From positions 1-64,000 of the forward strand of contig NZ_SRSH01000014.1 of assembly GCF_006175985.1 (NCBI RefSeq): a DNA stretch of 64,000 bases, read 5' to 3'. Within the stretch, counting starts at the first letter, position 1, and every line of letters starts with the position of its first letter. Position numbers and translations under genes: made by a program. The DNA comes from Methylotetracoccus oryzae (GTDB lineage: Bacteria; Pseudomonadota; Gammaproteobacteria; Methylococcales; Methylococcaceae). Under the pieces are notes generated by a model that was not told the origin of the DNA, did not search any database, and saw nothing but the letters and a program-made list of their open reading frames with translations. Below, one piece after another: positions 20,547-30,293 of the stretch.

Positions 20547-20998
20547 GCGCCGGCGAGTTCCTCATACGGGTTCGGGTAGCCGAGTTGAGCCAGGATCGCC
20601 ACCTCCTTCGCCTCCATGATCTCCGCCTCGTCTGGGGACTGGTGATCATAGCCCTGGAGATGCAGAACACCATGGATGGTCAGATGGGCCCAGTGCGCTT
20701 CCATGGTCTTGCCCTGCGCTGCGGCCTCCTCTTCGACCAAGGGCGCGCACAGAACGAGGTCCCCGAGGAGTTCGGTGACGACGCCTGCCGGCACAGTGAA
20801 GGGAAAGCTCAGCACATTGGTGGCGCCTGCCTTGCCCCGGTAACGCGAGTTCAAGTCGGCGCTTTCGTCCCGATCGACGACACGGATCACCAGCTCTGCG
20901 TCCGCTTGCGCGACAGCCTGCTCGGACCACCGTTGGAAGTCCTCACGCGATGGTACCGACTCACAGTCCGTCGCGAGTTGCAGTTCGAGTTCAAGCAT
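20543..20998 (-). CDS. ybeY: rRNA maturation endoribonuclease YbeY
   Basis: A 151-residue metal-dependent RNase that acts in 16S rRNA 3'-end maturation and ribosome quality control. The zinc-binding motif HGVLHLQGYDH near residues 111-121 is intact. The start at ATG 20998 (MLELELQ) gives the family length and overlaps the phoH stop by 8 bases; a longer frame upstream is simply the phoH gene in another phase. Confidence 0.95.
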   Translation of the reverse strand: MLELELQLATDCESVPSREDFQRWSEQAVAQADAELVIRVVDRDESADLNSRYRGKAGATNVLSFPFTVPAGVVTELLGDLVLCAPLVEEEAAAQGKTMEAHWAHLTIHGVLHLQGYDHQSPDEAEIMEAKEVAILAQLGYPNPYEELAGA

Positions 20999-22001
20999 CC
21001 GAACTGTTGGAATCTTGCGCATAGGCCTCGTAGGCCGCAACGATGCGTTGCACCAGCGGGTGCCGCACGACGTCACGCGTATTGAAGAAGGTAAAGCTGA
21101 TGCCCTCGACCTCACGTAACACCTCGATGACATGCCGCAGGCCCGACTCCCGGTGGCGCGGGAGGTCGATCTGGGTAATGTCACCGGTAACGACGACCTT
21201 CGAGCCGAAACCGACGCGGGTCAGGAACATTTTGATCTGCTCGGTCGTGGTGTTCTGCGCCTCGTCGAGAATCACGAACGCGTCGTTCAAAGTCCGTCCC
21301 CGCATGAAGGCGAGCGGCGCGACCTCGATGATGTTCCGTTCCTGCAGTTTGGCGACCCGCTCGAAACCCATCATCTCGTACAGCGCGTCATAGAGCGGCC
21401 GAAGATAGGGGTCCACCTTCTGCGCCATGTCGCCCGGCAGAAATCCGAGTTTTTCCCCGGCTTCCACTGCCGGGCGCGCGAGCACCAGTCGCCTGACTTC
21501 GTCCCTCTCGAGTGCGGCGACCGCGCAGGCAACGGCGAGATAAGTCTTGCCGGTGCCGGCGGGCCCGATGCCGAAGTTGATATCGAAACGCCGGATGTTC
21601 GCGAGGTAGGCCTGCTGATTCGGCCCGCGCGCGATGATGGCGCCGCGCTTTGTCCGTATTGCGGCCGTGTCATCCAGCGGCGCCTCGCCACCGGCGAGGG
21701 CCTCGACATTCGCCTGCTGCAGCGACATGTGCACGCGCTCGGGTGTAATCGGCTCGTTGAGACTCTCTTCGAACAGGCTCTGCAACAAGCCTACCGCGGC
21801 GCGCGCCGGCTCCATTGAACCGATGATCTCGAACTGATTCCCGCGACTGGCGATCTCGACGCCGAGACGTCGTTCGATCTGTCGCAAATGTTCGTCGAAC
21901 TGACCGCAGACACTGGCCAGCCGCGCGTTATCGGCCGGCTCCAGGGTCAGATGCAGTGCGTGGGGATGACGACTAAGCAAGGACAGCAGCGACCTGGTCA
22001 T
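20991..22001 (-). CDS. ybeZ: PhoH-like ATPase (YbeZ)
   Basis: A 336-residue P-loop NTPase of the PhoH family, thought to work with YbeY in RNA processing. An N-terminal KH-like region precedes Walker [13 protein letters not shown] near residue 145 and Walker [10 protein letters not shown] near 245. The start at ATG 22001 (MTRSLLSLL) overlaps the miaB 3' end by 29 bases, a longer overlap than usual; no better start is available within the family length. Confidence 0.93.
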   Translation of the reverse strand: MTRSLLSLLSRHPHALHLTLEPADNARLASVCGQFDEHLRQIERRLGVEIASRGNQFEIIGSMEPARAAVGLLQSLFEESLNEPITPERVHMSLQQANVEALAGGEAPLDDTAAIRTKRGAIIARGPNQQAYLANIRRFDINFGIGPAGTGKTYLAVACAVAALERDEVRRLVLARPAVEAGEKLGFLPGDMAQKVDPYLRPLYDALYEMMGFERVAKLQERNIIEVAPLAFMRGRTLNDAFVILDEAQNTTTEQIKMFLTRVGFGSKVVVTGDITQIDLPRHRESGLRHVIEVLREVEGISFTFFNTRDVVRHPLVQRIVAAYEAYAQDSNSSDA

Positions 22002-23364
22002 GAGTCCCGGCGTGCACCGACGGAGCGGGAGCGACGCCATCGTCCCAGACACGCCCACGCAGGGAGTTCGGCAGGGCCTCGGCAATCATCACGTCGACGA
22101 AATGGCCGATCCATTGGGGATTACCGGGAAAATTGACGACCCGGTTGTTTTCGGTGCGCCCGCAAAGTTCCGCATAGCTTTTCTTCGAGTGGCCCTCGAC
22201 CAGCACCCGCTGGCGGCTACCCACCATGCGTCGTGAAATGTCGGCGGCCATGTCGTTGATTCGGGACTGAAGCCGGGCCAACCGGGCTCGCTTGACCTCC
22301 AGCGGTACGTCGTCGTCCATTTCGGCAGCAGGGGTTCCTGGCCGCGCACTGTAGACGAAACTGAAAGACTGATCGAAGCCGATCGTCTCGATCAGATCCA
22401 TCGTCTGCTCAAAGTCGGGATCGTCTTCGCCGGGAAAGCCGACGATGAAATCCGAGGACAGGCTGATATTCGGGCGCACCGCGCGAAGCCGTTCGATCTT
22501 GCGGATGTAGTCGCTCCGCGTATAGCCCCTTTTCATCAATGCCAGGATACGGTCACTGCCGCTCTGCACCGGAAGGTGCAGATGATCGACGAGTTCCGGT
22601 ATTGCACCAAAGGCATCGATCAGGTTGTCGCTGAACTCGACCGGATGCGAGGTCGTGAAGCGGATGCGCTCGATCCCGTCGATCGCGGCGACATAGAACA
22701 GCAGCAAGGCGAAATCGGCGATGTCGCCATCGGCCGTGACGCCGCGGTATGCGTTCACGTTCTGCCCCAGCAGATTCACCTCGCGCACCCCTTGCACCGC
22801 CAGGGCGGCAATCTCGCCGACCACGTCATCGACCGGCCGGCTCAACTCGGCGCCACGGGTGTAGGGCACGACACAGAACGTGCAGTATTTGCTGCACCCT
22901 TCCATGATCGACACGAAGGCCTTGGGGCCCTCGGCCCGCGGTTCCGGCAACGCGTCGAACTTTTCGATTTCCGGGAAGGACACGTCGACCACACCCCGTC
23001 CCGAATGACGCACCTGATCGAGCATTTGCGGCAGGCGATGCAGCGTCTGCGGTCCGAATACCAGATCGACGTAATCGGCACGCTCCTGCAGCGCCGCGCC
23101 TTCCTGGCTGGCCACACACCCGCCCACGCCGATGAGCACGTCCGGACGCTTCTGCTTGAGAGGCCTCCAGCGACCGAGTTGGGAGAAGACCTTCTCCTGG
23201 GCCTTTTCGCGAATCGAACAGGTGTTCAGAAGCAGCAGGTCCGCCTCTTCGGGTATTCGCGTTTCGGTGAAGCCGTGCGACTTGGCGAGCACGTCCCGCA
23301 TCTTGGCGGCATCGTACTCGTTCATCTGGCAACCGAAGGTTTCGATATAAAGCTTGAGTGTCAT
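21973..23364 (-). CDS. miaB: tRNA-2-methylthio-N6-dimethylallyladenosine synthase
   Basis: A 463-residue radical SAM methylthiotransferase that adds a methylthio group to i6A37 of tRNAs. The N-terminal domain holds the auxiliary cluster cysteines (C12 in ETFGCQMN, then NTCSIR and GGCVAS). The radical SAM motif CSKYCTFC is near residue 157. A C-terminal TRAM domain ends the protein. It heads the conserved miaB-ybeZ-ybeY-corC cluster. Length is typical. Confidence 0.97.
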   Translation of the reverse strand: MTLKLYIETFGCQMNEYDAAKMRDVLAKSHGFTETRIPEEADLLLLNTCSIREKAQEKVFSQLGRWRPLKQKRPDVLIGVGGCVASQEGAALQERADYVDLVFGPQTLHRLPQMLDQVRHSGRGVVDVSFPEIEKFDALPEPRAEGPKAFVSIMEGCSKYCTFCVVPYTRGAELSRPVDDVVGEIAALAVQGVREVNLLGQNVNAYRGVTADGDIADFALLLFYVAAIDGIERIRFTTSHPVEFSDNLIDAFGAIPELVDHLHLPVQSGSDRILALMKRGYTRSDYIRKIERLRAVRPNISLSSDFIVGFPGEDDPDFEQTMDLIETIGFDQSFSFVYSARPGTPAAEMDDDVPLEVKRARLARLQSRINDMAADISRRMVGSRQRVLVEGHSKKSYAELCGRTENNRVVNFPGNPQWIGHFVDVMIAEALPNSLRGRVWDDGVAPAPSVHAGTHDQVAAVLA

Positions 23365-23452
23365 TCAGTGGGCGCTCGCAGTGACGGCTTTCGGCCTGGG
23401 CCTGATCTGAGAGCGCCGGTATTCTATCAGAATTTCGGGACCCTGCCGGCGA

Positions 23453-23480
23453 CTCGGCGGGGGCGGCGCCCCCCGCCGAG
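23453..23480. terminator. GC-rich stem-loop between two minus-strand genes
   Basis: An inverted repeat CTCGGCGGGG / CCCCGCCGAG with an 8-base loop lies 13 bases past the stop of the gene at 23494. It has no T-run on either side, so it may be a weak terminator or RNA-stabilising hairpin rather than a classic intrinsic terminator. Confidence 0.45.
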
Positions 23481-23493
23481 CAGCGTAGCCGGG

Positions 23494-24030
23494 CTAGGCC
23501 AGCTTGGGTGCGGGTTTGAATGGATTCACCAACGTCGAACCCGTGCGGAGATAGACGGCCTCAGGGTGCTTCGCGGCCATCAACCCGCGTACCCTGTCTT
23601 CTTCCGAGCGTCGGGCATCGATCATGATCAGATACTTCCCGGCATCGATCTCGTCATGGTAGGCGGCCAGCTTCTGGTTCTCCTTCGCCAAGCCCATCAA
23701 CCCCCCGACCCAGGCGCCGAACAGGGTGATGAAGCCGAAGATCGCAACATAGACGAGCCCGCCCACCTGCGGGCCGAAGGGGTCGCTGACGATGACATAA
23801 CCAGTCGCCGCGAGGGCACACAGGAAACCGATCAGCGCACCGCGCTCCGCGAAGCGCACCACGTCCAGCTTCTGTATGAAGTTCGCCGAGTGGATATGGC
23901 GCTTGTAGAGCCCGGCCTCGTCTTTGCTCCAGACATGGAAGTTCCAGTCCGAAATGCCTGCGGCATGCAGATCGATGGAGATCTGCTCGGTGCTGTCGAG
24001 GTTGCCCGTGAGGTAATAGAGTCTCTGCAT
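23494..24030 (-). CDS. Hypothetical inner-membrane protein
   Basis: A 178-residue protein with a strong GGAGGAG ribosome site before ATG 24030. The N-terminal ~55 residues look soluble with alternating strand/helix pattern (MQRLYYLTGNLDSTEQISID). Two hydrophobic stretches follow near residues 68-90 and 98-122 (GLVYVAIFGFITLFGAWVGG), then a soluble tail with LIMIDARRSEED. The layout recalls proteins with a small alpha/beta sensor-like domain flanking a glycine-rich membrane hairpin, but I assign no function. It stands alone between miaB and glcF. Confidence 0.75.
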   Translation of the reverse strand: MQRLYYLTGNLDSTEQISIDLHAAGISDWNFHVWSKDEAGLYKRHIHSANFIQKLDVVRFAERGALIGFLCALAATGYVIVSDPFGPQVGGLVYVAIFGFITLFGAWVGGLMGLAKENQKLAAYHDEIDAGKYLIMIDARRSEEDRVRGLMAAKHPEAVYLRTGSTLVNPFKPAPKLA

Positions 24031-24160
24031 GGAAAGTCTCCTCCACTGATGACGCCACTGCGTTGGCGGCGCTTGTCTTGGTCTGAATTCCGGATAGCCA
24101 CCCTTGGACGCGCGACACCCGAAAACGCTGTGTATGCCCAATACCCGCGGCTGTCAATAG

Positions 24161-25405
24161 TCACCCGGGGCAGGCGTCGGAGTCGCCGTTCGCTGCAATC
24201 GATTCGGCCAGGAGTTCGATCCAGTGCTTCACTGGCGTCTTCGTCCCGGATTGAAGATGCAGGAGACAACCGATGTTGTCGGTCAGGATCAGTTCCGGTT
24301 GACTGCGTTCCAGCGCGGCGATCTTGTCTGCCAACAGCCGTGCCGCGACGGTCGGCTGCAATAACGAGTAGCTGCCGGCCGAGCCGCAACAAAGTTGGGC
24401 ATCGGCCACGGGCACCAGATCGAGTCCAGCTTGCGTCAGCAGCCCTTCGACACGGCCGGCCAGTCGCTGGCCATGCTGCAAGGTGCAAGGCGCATGAAAT
24501 GCGACCCGGCCCGAGAGTTTGCCGGCGAGACCCCCGATCGGCTCGCTGGCCAGCACCTCTCCCAGGCTTTTCGCCATGCCGGCCACGCGCGCTGCCTTGG
24601 CCGCATAGACCGGATCGTCGTGGAGCAGGCGGCCATAGTCCTTGACCGTTACGGCGCAGCCGCTGGCGGTGACCACGATGGCCTCGGCGCCTCGCTCGAT
24701 CTCCGGCCACCAGGCATCGATATTCCGCCGCGCGAAACCAAAGCCCTTGTCGCGGCCAGCCAAATGCTGGCTCAGTGCGCCGCAGCAACCGCTCGCCGCC
24801 GCGTGGACCAGCGAAATTCCCAACACATCGAGCACGCGGGCCGCGGCCGCATCGATACCCGGGGCAGTGACCGACTGGACGCAGCCGTTCAGCACCACCA
24901 TGTGACGGGCATGCCGCCGCGCTGGCCAAGTCAGCGCGCGACGCGGCGCCGGCAGTTTGCGCTGCCATTCGACCGGCAGCAGCGGCTGAGCCGCGCGCGC
25001 CAGTGCGAGGAGCGGCGCGAAGCGGCGCGGATACGGCAGAATCGCGCGCAGCGCAGCGCGCTGGACTCGCTCAATCCACGGGCGGCCGGCATCGCGTTCG
25101 ACGACTTCTCGCCCGATCTCGAGCAGCTTGCCGTATTCGACTCCCGAGGGGCAGGCGGTCTCGCATGCCCGGCAACTGAGGCAGCGGTCCAGATGCGTCT
25201 GGGTTCGCTGTGTTGCGGCGGCGCCCTCCAGAACCTGCTTGATCAGATAGATCCGGCCACGCGGTCCGTCACGCTCATCACCAAGCAGGCGGTAAGTCGG
25301 ACAGGCGGCGTTGCAGAACCCGCAATGCACACAGGCGCGGAGCACCGCGTCGGCTGCGGCGCCGTCCCGCGTGTTCCGGAACCCATCGGTCAGCCGAGTC
25401 TGCAC
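24161..25405 (-). CDS. glcF: Glycolate oxidase iron-sulfur subunit
   Basis: A 414-residue subunit with two N-terminal ferredoxin motifs (CVHCGFCNAACPTY near 28 and CLSCRACETACPSGV near 80) followed by two CCG-type domains (ASGCCGALSQHL and DAQLCCGSAGSYSLL). It takes electrons from GlcD and passes them to the quinone pool at the membrane. The stop precedes nothing related, so it is the last gene of glcDEF. Spacing to glcE is 3 bases. Confidence 0.95.
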   Translation of the reverse strand: MQTRLTDGFRNTRDGAAADAVLRACVHCGFCNAACPTYRLLGDERDGPRGRIYLIKQVLEGAAATQRTQTHLDRCLSCRACETACPSGVEYGKLLEIGREVVERDAGRPWIERVQRAALRAILPYPRRFAPLLALARAAQPLLPVEWQRKLPAPRRALTWPARRHARHMVVLNGCVQSVTAPGIDAAAARVLDVLGISLVHAAASGCCGALSQHLAGRDKGFGFARRNIDAWWPEIERGAEAIVVTASGCAVTVKDYGRLLHDDPVYAAKAARVAGMAKSLGEVLASEPIGGLAGKLSGRVAFHAPCTLQHGQRLAGRVEGLLTQAGLDLVPVADAQLCCGSAGSYSLLQPTVAARLLADKIAALERSQPELILTDNIGCLLHLQSGTKTPVKHWIELLAESIAANGDSDACPG

Positions 25406-25408
25406 GCT

Positions 25409-26500
25409 CTAAAGACCCTCGTACATCCGCCCGGGATTGAACAAGCCATCGGGATCGAAAGCCGCTTTCAGAGATCGGTGCAGGCCCATCAGGCGGGGCT
25501 CCAGGGGCTGAAAACGGGCCGCCGAAGCCATTGGTGTCCGGAAAAGCATCGCATGGCCCCCGCACGACGCCGCCGCGGCGAAGACCTCGGCGGCCGGAGC
25601 GCTCGTGCGCAGCCAGCGCTGGGCACCACCCCAGTCGTAAAGCCATTCCCCCGGCAGCGGGGCCAGTCGAACAGCGGGCGGCACCGACAGTCGCCAAAGA
25701 TCGGCCGCGCCCGCGAAAAATGGCAGGTCTTGTTCCCGTAGCGCGCGCCAATAATCGGCCCCGCACTCGGCAGGCTCGCCGCCGAGACGGCGCCGTGCCG
25801 CCTGCACCGCGGACTCATTGCCCGACAGACGAACCCGCAGCCGATCGTCATAGGCCAGTCCGGAGAGCGGCCAGGACCCCGAGGCCCAGTCCTGCATTGC
25901 TTGCAGTGCGGACAAAGGGTTCATCTCGAAGCTCAGACTCAACTCGCAGCGGGGTCGCGGCAAGACCTTGAGCGAGACTTCCAGCAACACGCCCAGGGTG
26001 CCACAGGCCCCAGCCATCAGGCGCGATACATCAAAGCCGGCCACGTTCTTCATGACCGTACCGCCAAACCGGAGCGTCTCGGCCCGCCCATTCAGGAGCT
26101 TCACCCCGAGCACGAAATCCCGGGCGGAACCGGCGAAGGGGCGACGCGGCCCTGATAGGCCGCAGGCAATAGCGCCCCCGATCGTCGCGCTCGCCCCAAA
26201 ATGCGGTGGCTCGAAGGCGAGCATCTGTCCTCCCTCCGCCAGTACCTCCTCCAGTTCCGCCAGCGGCGTTCCGCCCCGCGCCGTCACGACGAGTTCCGTC
26301 GGTTCATAGGCGAGGATCCCGCGGTGGTCCGCCACGCCCAGCGCTTCGCCCTCGGCCGAACGGGCGAGAAAGCCTTTGCTACCCCCGCCGACGATGCGCA
26401 GTGGCTGTCGCCGCGCCAGAGCGTCCCGGACATCGTCCTGCAGCGCGCTTTCGCAATCTGCATCCGGCAGTGCCCCGATGCCGCCTGCTGTCCCGTTCAA
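25409..26500 (-). CDS. glcE: Glycolate oxidase FAD-binding subunit GlcE
   Basis: A 363-residue flavoprotein subunit with a VAO-type FAD-binding fold: LRIVGGGSKGFL near residue 35, TARGGTPLAELEEVL near 92 and SATIGGAIACGLSGP near 125. GlcE lacks the catalytic substrate domain of GlcD and supports the complex. It overlaps glcD by 4 bases and precedes glcF by 3, so the three are translated as a unit. Length is in the normal range. Confidence 0.94.
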   Translation of the reverse strand: MNGTAGGIGALPDADCESALQDDVRDALARRQPLRIVGGGSKGFLARSAEGEALGVADHRGILAYEPTELVVTARGGTPLAELEEVLAEGGQMLAFEPPHFGASATIGGAIACGLSGPRRPFAGSARDFVLGVKLLNGRAETLRFGGTVMKNVAGFDVSRLMAGACGTLGVLLEVSLKVLPRPRCELSLSFEMNPLSALQAMQDWASGSWPLSGLAYDDRLRVRLSGNESAVQAARRRLGGEPAECGADYWRALREQDLPFFAGAADLWRLSVPPAVRLAPLPGEWLYDWGGAQRWLRTSAPAAEVFAAAASCGGHAMLFRTPMASAARFQPLEPRLMGLHRSLKAAFDPDGLFNPGRMYEGL

Positions 26501-27993
26501 AAGCGTTCGAGCTCCGGGAACGGGAGCTGCCCGCCATGCACGTGCATGGCACCGAGTTCCGCGCAGCGGCGCAGGCTGGGCACGGCTTTCCCCGGGTTCA
26601 GCAAACCGTGCGGGTCGAAAGCCCGCTTAACGGCGTGAAACTGGGCCAGTTCTGCCGCAGGGAACTGGCGGCAGAGCAGGTCGATTTTCTCGACCCCGAC
26701 GCCATGCTCGCCGGTGACCGTACCTCCAACGTCGAGGCACAGTTGCAGGATTCTCGCCCCGAGCCGCTCGGCCTGCTCCAACTCCCCCGGGCGGTTGGCG
26801 TCGTAAAGGATTAGTGGATGCAGGTTGCCGTCCCCGGCATGGAAGACATTCGCCACACCGAGCCCGAATTCCTCCGCAAGCGTCGAGATTCCACGCAGCA
26901 CATCCGCGAGACAGCGGCGTGGAATGGTTCCGTCCATGCAGTAGTAATCCGCGGCGATCCGTCCCACCGCGGGAAAGGCGGCCTTGCGCCCCATCCAGAA
27001 GCGCAAGCGCTCCGCGTCATCTGCAGCGCGGCGGACTTCGGTCGCGCGAGCCGCAACCAGGATCGCTTCGGCCGCGGCGACGTCGGCGTCGACCTGCTCC
27101 GGCAAGCCATCAAACTCACACAGCAGAATCGCTGCAGCCCCCACCGGATAGCCCGCATGCACGAACGCCTCGGTCGCGCGAATGGTCACCGCGTCCATGA
27201 ACTCCAAACCCGCCGGCAGCAGCCCGGCGCCGATGATGTTCGCAACCGCAGCCCCGGCTGCGCCGATGTCGTCGAAGGCCGCCAGCAATGCCCGCGCAGA
27301 CGCCGGCCGCAGGATCAGCTTGACGACCACCTCGACGATGATGCCCAGCAGCCCTTCCGAACCCGTCAGCAAGGCCAGGAGGTCGTAACCCGGAGCATCG
27401 AGCGACATCCCGCCGACGGTCAGTAACTCGCCTTCGACCGTAACGAGTTTGATCTCGGTAAGGTTGTGCACCGTCAGCCCGTACTTCAGGCAATGCACAC
27501 CGCCGGAATTCTCGGCAACGTTGCCGCCAATCGTGCAGGCAATCTGCGATGACGGATCCGGGGCGTACAGCAAGCCGAGCGGCGCGACGGCCTCGGTCAC
27601 GGCAGCATTCCGGACCCCAGGCTGGACCCTTGCCAAGCGGTTCGGGGCATCGATCGCCAGGATCCGGTTCAGCCGCGTCAGGCTGAGCAAGACGCCATTC
27701 TCGACCGGCAGCGCGCCCCCCGACAAGCCGGTTCCGGCACCCCGCGCGACCACCGGCACGCCCGCCGCGTGGCACAACTGCATGACCGCCTGCACCTCTG
27801 CCGTGCTTTGCGGCAACACCACGATCCACGGCAGTGTGCGGTAAGCGGACAGGGCATCGCACTCGTACGGACGGAGGTCCTCCGGATCCGCCAGCACTGC
27901 TTCCGGGCCGAGTTTTCGGCGCAACGCGCGGACGAACGCGTCCTTGTCGACGTGGTGTGCGAGCTGTTCCGAAGGATGCGACCGATGAGTCAA
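26497..27993 (-). CDS. glcD: Glycolate oxidase catalytic subunit GlcD
   Basis: A 498-residue FAD enzyme oxidising glycolate (and often D-lactate) to glyoxylate. The PP-loop VPVVARGAGTGLSGGALP and the C-terminal GEHGVGVEK motif are family hallmarks. It is the first gene of glcDEF. In autotrophic or formaldehyde-fixing bacteria this enzyme clears 2-phosphoglycolate-derived glycolate; a Rubisco gene is not in the window. The next gene upstream is a rhomboid protease 10 bases away on the same strand. Confidence 0.95.
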   Translation of the reverse strand: MTHRSHPSEQLAHHVDKDAFVRALRRKLGPEAVLADPEDLRPYECDALSAYRTLPWIVVLPQSTAEVQAVMQLCHAAGVPVVARGAGTGLSGGALPVENGVLLSLTRLNRILAIDAPNRLARVQPGVRNAAVTEAVAPLGLLYAPDPSSQIACTIGGNVAENSGGVHCLKYGLTVHNLTEIKLVTVEGELLTVGGMSLDAPGYDLLALLTGSEGLLGIIVEVVVKLILRPASARALLAAFDDIGAAGAAVANIIGAGLLPAGLEFMDAVTIRATEAFVHAGYPVGAAAILLCEFDGLPEQVDADVAAAEAILVAARATEVRRAADDAERLRFWMGRKAAFPAVGRIAADYYCMDGTIPRRCLADVLRGISTLAEEFGLGVANVFHAGDGNLHPLILYDANRPGELEQAERLGARILQLCLDVGGTVTGEHGVGVEKIDLLCRQFPAAELAQFHAVKRAFDPHGLLNPGKAVPSLRRCAELGAMHVHGGQLPFPELERF

Positions 27994-28003
27994 GGGTACC
28001 CCT

Positions 28004-28696
28004 TCAGCGGGCGTTACCCGGCCGACGCTCCCACAACAGGAACAGGCGGTAGCTCAGGGTGCCTGCGATGAAACCACCGACATGTCCCCACCAGGCGACA
28101 TCTGCGTACCCGGCGGCATTCACAAAGCCGCTGGTTGCCTTATAGAGTTGCAGAATCACCCAGACCCCAACGAAACCGATCGCGGGCACCGGCACAAACA
28201 GTGGCAGAAAGAAGACCCAGATGACGATACGGGCATATGGATACAGAAAAAAAAATGCGCCCATCACTCCGGCGATCGCGCCTGAGGCACCGACGGTCGG
28301 CACCAGCGATGACGGACTGAAATAGATTTGCAGGATGCCGGCGAACAAACCGCAGAACAGATAAAAGCTGATGAAGCGCACCCCACCCATGCGGTCCTCG
28401 ACGTTATCGCCGAAAATCCACAACAACCACATGTTCATGATCAGATGCATCCAGCTGCCGTGCAGGAACATGCTGGTGACGAATGACGCATAGTCGGGTG
28501 CCGTCAGATGGGCCCATTGCTCCCAGCCCGACCAGGTGTAACGGGCCGGCACCAGGCCGTAGCGATAGAACAGTTCGCCGCGGACGCGTTCCGACAGCAA
28601 CGAGGTGTACAGGAAAATGACGCCGTTGACCGCAATCAGGGTCCAGGTTATCCAGGGCGTATACCGGCAAGGGATCGTATCCCGATAGGGGATCAT
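28004..28696 (-). CDS. Rhomboid family intramembrane serine protease
   Basis: A 230-residue membrane protease with about six helices. The catalytic dyad is visible: serine 138 in GASGAIAG and histidine 205 in WWGHVGGFIAG. HGSWMHLIMNMW at 79-90 holds the conserved HxxxN arrangement of helix 2. Substrate is unknown. It ends 10 bases before glcD and could be co-transcribed with glcDEF, with no evident functional tie. Confidence 0.93.
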   Translation of the reverse strand: MIPYRDTIPCRYTPWITWTLIAVNGVIFLYTSLLSERVRGELFYRYGLVPARYTWSGWEQWAHLTAPDYASFVTSMFLHGSWMHLIMNMWLLWIFGDNVEDRMGGVRFISFYLFCGLFAGILQIYFSPSSLVPTVGASGAIAGVMGAFFFLYPYARIVIWVFFLPLFVPVPAIGFVGVWVILQLYKATSGFVNAAGYADVAWWGHVGGFIAGTLSYRLFLLWERRPGNAR

Positions 28697-29006
28697 GAGG
28701 ACTCGCGTTCCAGTCGACCGTTGAAGACGCAGCGCCGTCGGTCCGGTACATCCGAATCCCGCGTGCCTCGGGTACGTTAACGCAGACCGGGCTCAAGAAA
28801 AACCCTGCGGTGCGCGTGGCGGAACGCTGCTCGGCAAAGTCCGTGAGCCCCATTCCTGGTTGGCGTCAGAGCCAGGGACGGCCGAGCCCGTCCACGGACG
28901 CAGCCGGGTTTCCCCCGAAGGCACTCAGTCTGGGCGCCGTTGCGATCCTCCGGCATAATCGCCGAACTTGCAGCTGCGTAAACCCGAATCACCCACCGGA
29001 TCGCCA

Positions 29007-30293
29007 ATGCACGCTTCCGAAGAAGCCCAAACCGAGTCCGATGCCTCCCGATCAACCGATCAGGAAACCCCGGCGCGGCGTGAATTCCTTCGCCGCGGCA
29101 TCACTGCCGGAGGTGCCGCGGTACTCGCCGGACTGGCTCCGGAGTCACGCGCAGCAGCCGCGACCCCGCAATGGATGACCCGCCCCGGTCAGCCGTTCTC
29201 GAACTATGGTCTGCCCTCACCTCATGAAAAGGCCGTCATCCGCTTGATCGCCGCCAACAGCGCGGTATCCGGGAACGGCCTGTCATGGACACCGTTGCAT
29301 GACCTGGAAGGGACCCTTACTCCGAACGGGCTGCATTTCGAGCGGCACCACAATGGGGTTCCACAGATCGACCCGGCCGGACATCGCCTTTACCTGCACG
29401 GACTGTTCGAGCGTTCTCTGTCCTTCGGGGTCGACGATCTGCTCCGCTACCCGATGGTCTCTCAGCAATGCTTCATCGAATGCGGCGGCAACAGCAACAG
29501 CGGCTGGAACGAGGAGCCGCTCCAGGCACCGGCCGGCAGCCTGCACGGCCTGGCCTCCTGCAGCGAATGGACGGGGGTGCCTCTGAGCGTGATTCTCGAG
29601 GAATGCGGCCTGCATCCCGACGCGCAGTGGCTGATCGCCGAGGGCGCCGACGCGGCCGCCATGAACGTCAGCATTCCGATCGGAAAGGCGCGCGGCGACG
29701 CGTTGCTGGCCCTGTATCAGAATGGCGAGCGGCTCCGACCGGAGAATGGCTACCCGCTCCGTCTGGTGCTGCCGGGATGGGAGGGCGTGCTCAGCGTCAA
29801 GTGGTTGCGCCGCCTGCAGGCCGCGACGGAACCCGTCATGGCTCGCAACGAGACCGCGAGGTACACCGAACTGCTCCCATCGGGCAAGGCGCGGCAATTC
29901 ACCTTTGTCATCGAGGCCAAATCGGTGATCACCCGGCCCTCCCCCGGCCAGCATCTGGCCGCTCCCGGCTGGTACCCGATCAGCGGCCTGGCCTGGAGCG
30001 GTCGCGGCGTCATCAAACGCGTCGAGGTCTCGACCGATGGTGGCAAGAGCTGGATTGACGCCAACCTGCAGACGCCGGTGTTACCCCGCTGCTTCACGCG
30101 ATTCCGGCTGCCATGGCGATGGAATGGCGAATCCTGCATTCTGCAGAGTCGCGCCACCGACGAAACCGGCTACGTCCAGCCGACGCGGCCAGCGCTAATC
30201 GCCGAGCGCGGACGCCACGGCTACTTTCATTACAATGCGATCGTTAGTTGGGAAGTGTCGGAGGACGGGAGCCTGAGCCATGTCTATGCCTGA
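29007..30293 (+). CDS. soxC: SoxC-type sulfite dehydrogenase, molybdenum subunit
   Basis: A periplasmic molybdopterin enzyme of about 428 residues. A twin-arginine signal with RREFLRRG precedes a hydrophobic stretch (GGAAVLAGLAPE), so it is exported folded with its cofactor. The molybdenum-ligand cysteine lies in QQCFIECGGNSNSGW, and C-terminal WSGRGVIKRVEVSTDGGKSW is the dimerisation domain signature. It oxidises sulfite, or the sulfane sulfur in a Sox complex, passing electrons to cytochrome c. ATG 29007 is preferred; ATG 28968 would add 13 residues. The cytochrome gene overlaps its end by 14 bases. Other sox genes are not visible. Confidence 0.9.
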   Translation: MHASEEAQTESDASRSTDQETPARREFLRRGITAGGAAVLAGLAPESRAAAATPQWMTRPGQPFSNYGLPSPHEKAVIRLIAANSAVSGNGLSWTPLHDLEGTLTPNGLHFERHHNGVPQIDPAGHRLYLHGLFERSLSFGVDDLLRYPMVSQQCFIECGGNSNSGWNEEPLQAPAGSLHGLASCSEWTGVPLSVILEECGLHPDAQWLIAEGADAAAMNVSIPIGKARGDALLALYQNGERLRPENGYPLRLVLPGWEGVLSVKWLRRLQAATEPVMARNETARYTELLPSGKARQFTFVIEAKSVITRPSPGQHLAAPGWYPISGLAWSGRGVIKRVEVSTDGGKSWIDANLQTPVLPRCFTRFRLPWRWNGESCILQSRATDETGYVQPTRPALIAERGRHGYFHYNAIVSWEVSEDGSLSHVYA

